Assembly (NCBI GenBank): GCA_024278455.1
Contig: JAJRTE010000306.1
Span: 17,605-81,604, forward strand
Length of the DNA stretch: 64,000 nucleotides
Direction: 5' to 3'
From: Myxococcota bacterium
GTDB taxonomy: Bacteria; Myxococcota_A; UBA796; JAJRTE01
Under the pieces are notes generated by a model. It did not search any database. It was given only the letters and a program-made list of their open reading frames with translations, and was not told the DNA's origin. Numbering within the stretch: the stretch's first letter is position 1; the number at the start of each line of letters is the position of its first letter. Position numbers and translations under genes: made by a program. This document shows positions 6,826 to 13,553 of this stretch, one piece after another.

Positions 6826-9725
6826 AGAGCGAGGTACGCCGAGAGGCAGCATGTTGGGGAAGGTGCGTCTTGGGTCCACCGGCGGCCGTGGGGCCGGCTG
6901 GTGGGTCTTCGTGCGTGCGGTGGCTGCACGTGGCCGCACTGGTAGTGGCCGCTTTCCTGGGTGGGTGCAATCCTTCGGTGCCGGGCACCGGGGTGCCGGG
7001 GGGGGTGCGAGCCGCCGGTCAGGACCGAGCGTCCGGGTCGAGAATCGGCGAACCGGTCGAGAATCCTGGAGATGGACCCGCCCCGCGCGTTGCCTTTTGC
7101 GCGTACGAGCCGGACGTGGGTGACGAGAAAGTCGGCTGTCCCGAGATGGAAGAGGTCTCCCGGCAATGGTCGGCGGGGGAACTGCTCCCCGAGGCCGTTT
7201 TCGAGGCCGCCTACAGCGTCCGTGGCGACGATTCGTGCCGGAGCATGGGCCTGGAACTCATGTATCGGCTGCGTCCCGAGCTGTTTGGCAGGGAGCATGC
7301 CGAGCTTCTGGTCGCGATTGCGTTCGTTGAACTCAAGTACGAAGCACGTTACGAGCCCGATGTGCTCGACACGGCGCTCCAGGGGGTCGAGGAGTCCGAG
7401 GCCATCGGCGACCCGTGCCTGGCGTCGCGAGCGTGGCGCCGGGTTGCGTACTACTATTTCGAGACGCACCAACCGGAGCGGGCTGGAGAGGCGGTGGGAG
7501 CGGCGGCGGACTGGGTCGAAGGTTGCGACGACAGGAAGGAACAAGGGCGCGTGTTGCGAAACCTGGCCGAGTGGTACCGGCAGACGGAGGACCAACTCGG
7601 GCAGTTTGAAGCGTTGAAGCAAGCACTGGAGACGGCGGAGCCCGGCTCGCGGGAGTACCTCTTGTACCTTGCCCAGATTGCCGAATTGCGCGTCGATCTC
7701 GGGGATGTGGCCGACGAGGGCGACCGACTCGCCCGTCTGCTCGAGCAGGCCGAAGACGGTGGCGAGGTGGATCTCGCGTTCGAACTCACGATGCACCTGG
7801 CTGGGGTGTACCGCGACCTGGGCCGCCACGGGGATGCCATGGAGCTTCTGACAAGCGCTTGCGCGCTCGCGCAAGGGACGCCGCATTCGGGGGAGAAGTC
7901 GTCGCTGGTGAACCTGGTCCGGGCCTGGGTGCTGCTGGGAATGGACCGGGTGGATGACGCGCACGTGATTCTTGCCCGCCTCCCGGTGGACTGCTTCGAC
8001 CGCAGCGTACCCCGGTACAGCCACTTGCGTTGGTTGATAGAAGCCGAACTGAAGTTTCGTGAAGGGCGGTTCGACGAAGCGGTAGGCTGGTTCGAGCGTG
8101 TTCTGGACGACGGCCTGGCCGAGCCGGAGCCCAAATGGCGTGCCATGTACGGGTTGGCGCGGGTCGCCCGGGGCCGGGGCGACATGGGGGTTGCGCGGCA
8201 CTGGCTGTGGGAGGCTGTGAAGGCGATCGAAGTGCAGCGCGAGAAGACGGCGAGCGCGTTCTGGTCGCTCGCCTACCTGTCTCAGCGTGAAGGTCTCTAC
8301 AGGATGTGGCTCGAAACTCTGCTGGAGGCCTGGCAGGCCGGCACGGAAGCCGGGCAGGGGGAAGCCGGACGTGGTCCGTCCGTAGGAGCTGCCGGTGATG
8401 ATCGAGAAGCTGCCTCTTCCGGCGACGTGGGCGACCTGGACGGCCGGCAGTTGCAGAAGGCGTTCGTGGATGGTGTGCCGAGTTCCGACGACCTGCTGGT
8501 CGCGGTCGAGCGGGTCATGTCCCAGGCGTTCGTGGCCGACCTGTTCCGTGACCGGGGGGGAGTACCCGGTATTGCCGGTGACCCCGACACTCGCGCGGCA
8601 TGGATGAAAATCGCGGGCAGTTGGCCGACTGGAAAGGCGTTGCGCGAGACGCTTCCTGCCGATGTCCCCGTGCTGGTCTACCTCCCCCTGGAGGATTCGT
8701 TGCTTCTCCTCGAGGTGACGAGAGCGCGGGTCGATGTGCACCGGATTGAGCAGCCTCGACAGGCGTGGTTGTGGCTGGTCGATAAGCTCGATTCCTCGAT
8801 TCGAAATGACCGGATTCTCCCGCCCGACCAGCTCGAGGGGATCGGCGGTATCCTGCTTTCGTCGGTCATCGACGACCTGCCCGGTGACGGCAGCCCGGTG
8901 GGGTTCATCCTCGGCGGCGTTCTCGAGGTTCTGCCGGTGGCGGCGTTGCGTGTCGGCGGCCGGTACGTGGTGGAGATCTGTGCGCCGTTCGAGTTGCCCA
9001 ACCTCAGGTCCGCCACCTGGCTCGACCGGCACGAGCCGCCCCGTGGAGGTGCCCGTGTTCTCGCAGTCGCCTACGGCAAGGACCTGGAATATCCCAGGAA
9101 GGAGGCCGACCTGCTGGTGCGTTCGGGGTTCCGTGTCACCCTGTTGGCCGGCTCGGGTGCCACCGTGGCCAACGTGCGATCGGGGCTCGGGACGCCTGAG
9201 CTGATTCATTTCGCGACACATTCGAAGGGGCCGAGGCGGATCACGCGGGGAGCCCCACCTGCGATTCGCACGGACGAAGCGGAAATGGAACTCTACGACG
9301 GAGTCATCACGGTCTCGGACATCCAGAAGCAGAAGTTGAATGCGGGACTCGTGGTGCTGAGCGGGTGCGAGACTCGAGTCGGACGGGCGGGAATGCAGGA
9401 GCAAGGATATGGGGCGTTGTCCCGGGCGGTCCTGGTTGCCGGGGCGGACGCCGTCATGGCCTCCCGGTGGCGGGTGGGAGACGAGACGACCTACGCCCTG
9501 ATGGCCGAGTTCTACGCGCGCTATCCCGACCTGGGCCGAGCGGTTGCGCTGGCGCAAGCCCAGCGGGCCATGATAGCCAGTTCCCGGGTCACGTCCACGA
9601 TGTTGCGTGGGGATGCCCGGCCGCTCGTGATCTTCAGGCAGTTTGCCGGCCGTGAGAAGCGACGAATACCTTACGCCGACCCCTGGAGTTGGGCGGCGTT
9701 CACCATGGTGGGAAGATGGGACTGA
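6822..9725 (+). CDS. TPR-CHAT caspase-like protease, predicted lipoprotein
   Basis: A 967-residue protein started at ATG 6822, which overlaps the upstream stop and sits 3 nt behind a strong AAGGAGG (6812-6818). A signal sequence ends in a lipobox L-G-G-C with Cys49. Residues about 100-580 are helical TPR-like repeats (LVSRAWRR-, VFEEQAED-type pairs), with a Gly/Ala-rich insert near 505-530. The C-terminal third is a CHAT domain: a catalytic His in HFATHS (His800) and a catalytic Cys in VVLSGCETR (Cys849), followed by the conserved GADAVMASRWRV stretch. CHAT proteases cut specific protein partners, often when an attached TPR sensor engages. The lipobox places this one outside the cytoplasm. 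Natural candidate substrates are the periplasmic tails of the neighbouring anti-sigma-like protein and of the tethered sigma factor; this is inference. Confidence 0.85.
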   Translation: MKSEVRREAACWGRCVLGPPAAVGPAGGSSCVRWLHVAALVVAAFLGGCNPSVPGTGVPGGVRAAGQDRASGSRIGEPVENPGDGPAPRVAFCAYEPDVGDEKVGCPEMEEVSRQWSAGELLPEAVFEAAYSVRGDDSCRSMGLELMYRLRPELFGREHAELLVAIAFVELKYEARYEPDVLDTALQGVEESEAIGDPCLASRAWRRVAYYYFETHQPERAGEAVGAAADWVEGCDDRKEQGRVLRNLAEWYRQTEDQLGQFEALKQALETAEPGSREYLLYLAQIAELRVDLGDVADEGDRLARLLEQAEDGGEVDLAFELTMHLAGVYRDLGRHGDAMELLTSACALAQGTPHSGEKSSLVNLVRAWVLLGMDRVDDAHVILARLPVDCFDRSVPRYSHLRWLIEAELKFREGRFDEAVGWFERVLDDGLAEPEPKWRAMYGLARVARGRGDMGVARHWLWEAVKAIEVQREKTASAFWSLAYLSQREGLYRMWLETLLEAWQAGTEAGQGEAGRGPSVGAAGDDREAASSGDVGDLDGRQLQKAFVDGVPSSDDLLVAVERVMSQAFVADLFRDRGGVPGIAGDPDTRAAWMKIAGSWPTGKALRETLPADVPVLVYLPLEDSLLLLEVTRARVDVHRIEQPRQAWLWLVDKLDSSIRNDRILPPDQLEGIGGILLSSVIDDLPGDGSPVGFILGGVLEVLPVAALRVGGRYVVEICAPFELPNLRSATWLDRHEPPRGGARVLAVAYGKDLEYPRKEADLLVRSGFRVTLLAGSGATVANVRSGLGTPELIHFATHSKGPRRITRGAPPAIRTDEAEMELYDGVITVSDIQKQKLNAGLVVLSGCETRVGRAGMQEQGYGALSRAVLVAGADAVMASRWRVGDETTYALMAEFYARYPDLGRAVALAQAQRAMIASSRVTSTMLRGDARPLVIFRQFAGREKRRIPYADPWSWAAFTMVGRWD

Positions 9726-10522
9726 TGGAAAGAACAACGGCGTTCAGGAGCGTCGTCCTCCTCCTGGCCACCTGTGCGTTTGTGCTGGTACCGGGATGTG
9801 CTCGCGAGAATGGCGCGATCACCGGCAAGGTCGTCGATCTCTTTGGTCACCCGGTCCCCGCGCGGGCCGGTGTGGACGGACAGGCGGTCAGCGTCACGGC
9901 CGGGGAGGACGGCACATACCGTCTGCCGTTCGTCCCGGGCAGATTCGTCGTGCGCATCGAAGCGCCCGGGTACTACTCCGAAACCACGTCGTGGGACCTC
10001 TACGAGGCGGTCCGTGTCACCGCCGCCACGGTCGTGTTGATTACCCATCCTCCCGGTCCTGGGCTCTGGCTTCCCGGGGAGGATGGATACCGGCGGCTCG
10101 GCGTGAAGATGGTGCGAAACCGCGTCAACAGCGTCCTGGGGCTTTCCACCGGGTCTTCCAGGAGCCTCCTGGTCCCGGGCGCTCCTCAACGCTGGTGCAG
10201 GGGGCGACCGCTCGTCTATCAGCCACCGAATGGGCGCGCCGATCCCGGCATCACCGCCTGGAAGGTGGCGTCCGGGGGACTCCTGTGGCGAGAGGGAGAT
10301 TCCGCGCGGGGGACGCCCGTATCCCTGGAAATCCGCCGGGAGCAGACAGGCGGCGTCATCGTGAGGACAGCGGCATCAGGCCGTATCGCCATCGCCATCG
10401 ACACGGGAGACAGCGACTGGTTGCCCGCCCAGGTCTACGACCTCGAGCATGTTCCATGTCCCAAGGAAGCGGACAGGGGCGCGCCCGGCGCACGAGAGCC
10501 GCGTGGCGCCGGTCCCGGATGA
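9725..10522 (+). CDS. Small lipoprotein with carboxypeptidase-regulatory-like beta domain
   Basis: A 265-residue protein whose ATG at 9725 shares one base with the TGA of the CHAT gene. The N-terminus is a lipoprotein signal ending V-P-G-C (Cys about 25). Residues about 29-95 (ITGKVVDLFGHPVP, DGTYRLPFVPGRFVVRIEAPGY) form a CarboxypepD_reg/transthyretin-like beta sandwich, a non-catalytic fold common in secreted proteins. The remainder is beta-rich and unrecognised; the last 25 residues are Gly/Arg/Pro-rich. It probably acts at the outer or inner membrane as a partner or sensor for the CHAT lipoprotein encoded just upstream; this rests only on co-transcription. Its stop overlaps the sigma gene start (ATGA). 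Confidence 0.65.
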   Translation: MERTTAFRSVVLLLATCAFVLVPGCARENGAITGKVVDLFGHPVPARAGVDGQAVSVTAGEDGTYRLPFVPGRFVVRIEAPGYYSETTSWDLYEAVRVTAATVVLITHPPGPGLWLPGEDGYRRLGVKMVRNRVNSVLGLSTGSSRSLLVPGAPQRWCRGRPLVYQPPNGRADPGITAWKVASGGLLWREGDSARGTPVSLEIRREQTGGVIVRTAASGRIAIAIDTGDSDWLPAQVYDLEHVPCPKEADRGAPGAREPRGAGPG

Positions 10523-11409
10523 AGAAGGACCGAACGCGGCGACCATGCGAGACAGGAAACAGCAAGAAACGGTCGGGCGGACAGGGAGGACGAGGGGGTC
10601 CAGTGACAACGAGAAGCCGGTGCAGGGGATTTGCGGACGACGCTGAACTCGCCAGGGCCGTGGCAAACGGGGAACCGGGAGCCATCGACGCATGGTTCGA
10701 GCACATCTACCCGCTCATCGAGCGCGGTGTCGCGAGGTACGGTGGGCTGAGCGAATGGGACAGGGAGGACATGGCCGGCCAGGTGTCGGAGTGGCTCACC
10801 GCCGGCGCACCGAAACAGTGCCGGGAGTTCCGGTGCGACGTGGCATCTCTCCGAACCTACTATTCCACGATCATCAAGCGGACCTGCGTCCGCTACTACC
10901 GGATCCTGTGCCGGCAGCGGCGGACTGAACTGCTCCCGGACAAGGGAGACACCGCGAGCGAGGCCCATGGCGGGGTCGATCACGGGCCCGACACGCTGGT
11001 GGATGGCCGCCGCACAGTCGACTTGATCGCGTCCTGGAAAGAGACTCTGGACAGCATCGATCGAACCATCTTCGACGAGCGTGTCCTGGGACGACGATCG
11101 TCCATCGAAGTGGGCAAGGTCGTAGGACGTTCCAAGGCAGCGGTCGATACCCGCGTCGCGCGACTCAAGCAAGCTCTCAAGGCCTACCTTCGGAGAAACG
11201 GAGTCATCCTCGGCATGCTGCTCGCGCTCTTGCTCGCCATGGTCGCCCCGTCCCGTCTCGAGGCGACCCCACGGGCCAACGCCGCGGATGGCCGGGAGCG
11301 CCTGGTCACCCGACAGAGCGCCCCTTCCCACACCCTGCGCGCGACGGGTGGAGATCGGGGAGCCTTTCCGTCCCGTCATGGTTCCACAACACAAAGGAGA
11401 CTCTTATGA
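10519..11409 (+). CDS. ECF-type sigma factor with a C-terminal transmembrane segment
   Basis: A 296-residue protein. ATG 10519 overlaps the upstream stop; GTG 10603, behind AGGGAGGA, is an equally plausible start giving 268 residues. Region 2 spans about 55-135 (AIDAWFEHIYPLIERG, then TYYSTIIKRTCVRYYR) and region 4 about 178-226 (RSSIEVGKVVGRSKAAVDTR, a helix-turn-helix). Unlike normal sigma factors it continues in frame through RRN into a hydrophobic stretch GVILGMLLALLLAMVAP (about 228-245) and a polar tail of about 50 residues. Positive charges before the helix predict a cytoplasmic sigma body with the tail in the periplasm, so the protein may be stored at the membrane and freed by proteolysis. 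Its stop overlaps the start of the second CHAT gene. Confidence 0.75.
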   Translation: MKKDRTRRPCETGNSKKRSGGQGGRGGPVTTRSRCRGFADDAELARAVANGEPGAIDAWFEHIYPLIERGVARYGGLSEWDREDMAGQVSEWLTAGAPKQCREFRCDVASLRTYYSTIIKRTCVRYYRILCRQRRTELLPDKGDTASEAHGGVDHGPDTLVDGRRTVDLIASWKETLDSIDRTIFDERVLGRRSSIEVGKVVGRSKAAVDTRVARLKQALKAYLRRNGVILGMLLALLLAMVAPSRLEATPRANAADGRERLVTRQSAPSHTLRATGGDRGAFPSRHGSTTQRRLL

Positions 11410-13511
11410 ACACGAGAAAACACGACCATCCACCGCACGGCCGCGAGGATGAGACGCCGGCCGCCAGGTTGCGCAGGTACATCGGGCCGGACGACTGGGC
11501 GCTGGTCATCGGTCTCAAAGGGACCCCATCTCCACCGAAAGACTTCGGGAGTTGGGCAGACTTCGGTTTCGGCAAGAGGACGGTCTTCGGAAGTATTGAC
11601 CTGAGCGACGAACAGAAGGACGCTTTGGGGGCCTACCCCATCGCTGGAAAAACTGAGAGCGCCTGGCGGTTGGCCACCAGGCTCATCGAGAGCAGCACCG
11701 CGGAGGTGGCACGGAGTTGCGGGAGCGGGCGTATCCACGTGTTCTTTGTCGGACCCCACGCCGCCGCCGCCTACCTCGGACGACAACTGGATACGCGGGC
11801 CCGGTCGAAGGAGATCTTCGTCCACCATTTCGACAGGAGCAAGACAGACTGGTTTCCTTTCGTCCTCCCGGAATCGCTCGTTGCACGGGATGGGCGGGAG
11901 CCCTACTTCCAGAATCTGGAGCAACCCCCGGTCGTCAAGGGGCAGGAAGGAGGATGGGGATATGGTATGAGCCTGGAAGGGCGGCGCGAAGCGGGGGACC
12001 GCGCCCTCGAGGATGTCGCCATGCGTGAGAGACTCGGTCGCATCTACCGGGCCATCCCAGCGAACGACTGGGCGTTGACCTCTCCAGGGCAGGTGATGGG
12101 CGCCCTGGAACAGGTAGTAGGACTCCTCGACAGGCTCCGGGACAAGCTGCCAAGCCAGCCGTTGCACCTTTTCACGTCGCTTCCCGTGAGCTTGGTGGTG
12201 GGGTTGGCCATGCGGCTCCCCGACACCGTCTGGACTCGTGTCGTCGTGCACCAGTATCGGCCCGGGGCCGACTCTTCCGTTCCACAGTATACCAGGCCGG
12301 GTGCGCCGTTCTACTACCCGGTTCTGGATGTGATCCGTGGAGAACTCATGGCCACCAGGCGCCGCCGCCTCGAGGTGTTCACCGGCGATGGCGGGTTCCT
12401 CATGTACCGTCTCGACGGAAACGTGCTCCCGGCTGCCAGGGCGTTGAAACACCCCGCGCCGCTGGATCGAAGAAGCGCGGACCGGCCCACCTTGATGGTG
12501 CAGGCGAAGACCTTTTCCGAGAGCGTGCTGCCTCCGCCGGTCGACAAGGCCTGCGGCGACTGGAACGACATCGATGTGGAAATCAACGTCCAGGGTGCCG
12601 CGGCCGAACTGCCCTGGGAGTTTCTGATGACTGCCAAGCAGGATGATTTCATCGCCTGGCGTCTGGGGTGCACCGTGACTCGAGTCCTTGGCACCGACGC
12701 GCGTATCCCCTCCCGGCAGCCTGTCGAGCCGCTTCGGGTGCTCATCGTCCCGGTCATTCCGCAGAAGCAGCGGGAGGCCTACCGGAATGTTCTCGGGCTC
12801 GGCAGGATCGTGGATCTCCTCACCTCTCGAGGCGTGCAGTGTCGTGTTCTCGAAACAGGGTTGAGCGACCAGGAGGTGGCGGACCAGATCGACGCCTTCA
12901 GGCCTCACATCCTCCAGTGGATCGGGCATGGTGGGCAGGATGACCAGGAGACCTATCCCCCCGTGGCGCAGGTCGACAGCGACGGCGGACCTACCTACCT
13001 GGACCGTCTCCTGATCCGGCGGATCCTGGGGGGGAGCTACCGGCCTCTAATCGTCTTTTTCGCGTCCTGCGAGCTTGGCGCGGAGGTGTCTGACTACGGG
13101 GTGCCTCGAGACTTCGTGCGGGAGGGTGTGGGTGCGGTGATCTCGTACCGTGACAAGGTGACGTTCAGAGAAGTCGGTACCTTCTCCCGCGTGTTCTATG
13201 ACCAGGTGACGCAAGGGGAGAGCTTGGGCGAGGCTGTCCGGGCGGCTCGACAAGACCTCTACCGAGAGGGCCTGAACGAAAAACTCCTTCCCGGCGCCTT
13301 CGGTGCGCCGGTCCTGACCTGTAGCGACCCCTCTGTGCTGAAACCGCTCATGGAAGCCCCGGCCGGATCTTCTTCGCAGGAAGAGGTCGCGCCGGATGGA
13401 ACGACCTCGTCGCAGGAAGGTGCCACGGCGTCGGGAGGGGAGGAAGGAGAGGGAGGTGGCGACATTGGCATGACCGGCGATCCGGGTGATGGTGAGCTGG
13501 AGCTGCATTGA
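11406..13511 (+). CDS. Cytoplasmic CHAT protease with SAVED-like N-terminal modules
   Basis: A 701-residue protein; ATG 11406 overlaps the sigma stop and follows AAAGGAGA. No signal peptide or membrane helix. Two related modules lie in the first half: RIHVFFVGPHAAAAYLGRQL with VHHFD at about 115-145, and PLHLFTSLPVSLVVGLAMRL with VVHQYR, then FYYPVL, at about 255-315. Both resemble the conserved H-x-F-x-x-x-P-x-x-x-A-x-x-x-G core of SAVED domains, which bind cyclic oligonucleotide signals in CBASS and type III CRISPR effectors. The CHAT domain follows (about 440-635) with catalytic His508 (WIGHGG) and Cys555 (FFASCELG). The last 60 residues are Ser/Glu/Gly-rich. The CHAT call is firm; the SAVED call is by eye and needs a profile search. 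Confidence 0.8.
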   Translation: MNTRKHDHPPHGREDETPAARLRRYIGPDDWALVIGLKGTPSPPKDFGSWADFGFGKRTVFGSIDLSDEQKDALGAYPIAGKTESAWRLATRLIESSTAEVARSCGSGRIHVFFVGPHAAAAYLGRQLDTRARSKEIFVHHFDRSKTDWFPFVLPESLVARDGREPYFQNLEQPPVVKGQEGGWGYGMSLEGRREAGDRALEDVAMRERLGRIYRAIPANDWALTSPGQVMGALEQVVGLLDRLRDKLPSQPLHLFTSLPVSLVVGLAMRLPDTVWTRVVVHQYRPGADSSVPQYTRPGAPFYYPVLDVIRGELMATRRRRLEVFTGDGGFLMYRLDGNVLPAARALKHPAPLDRRSADRPTLMVQAKTFSESVLPPPVDKACGDWNDIDVEINVQGAAAELPWEFLMTAKQDDFIAWRLGCTVTRVLGTDARIPSRQPVEPLRVLIVPVIPQKQREAYRNVLGLGRIVDLLTSRGVQCRVLETGLSDQEVADQIDAFRPHILQWIGHGGQDDQETYPPVAQVDSDGGPTYLDRLLIRRILGGSYRPLIVFFASCELGAEVSDYGVPRDFVREGVGAVISYRDKVTFREVGTFSRVFYDQVTQGESLGEAVRAARQDLYREGLNEKLLPGAFGAPVLTCSDPSVLKPLMEAPAGSSSQEEVAPDGTTSSQEGATASGGEEGEGGGDIGMTGDPGDGELELH

Positions 13512-13553
13512 GACGGCTGTCCTGGGGAAACGGCGGGGCGGGCGAGGTCGGGA

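Noticed and set aside
6594..9737. A 1047-codon open frame antisense to the TPR-CHAT gene
   Set aside because: It exactly shadows a gene with catalytic residues, lipobox and ribosome-binding site. Composition is typical of a high-G+C complement frame, with no domain recognisable.
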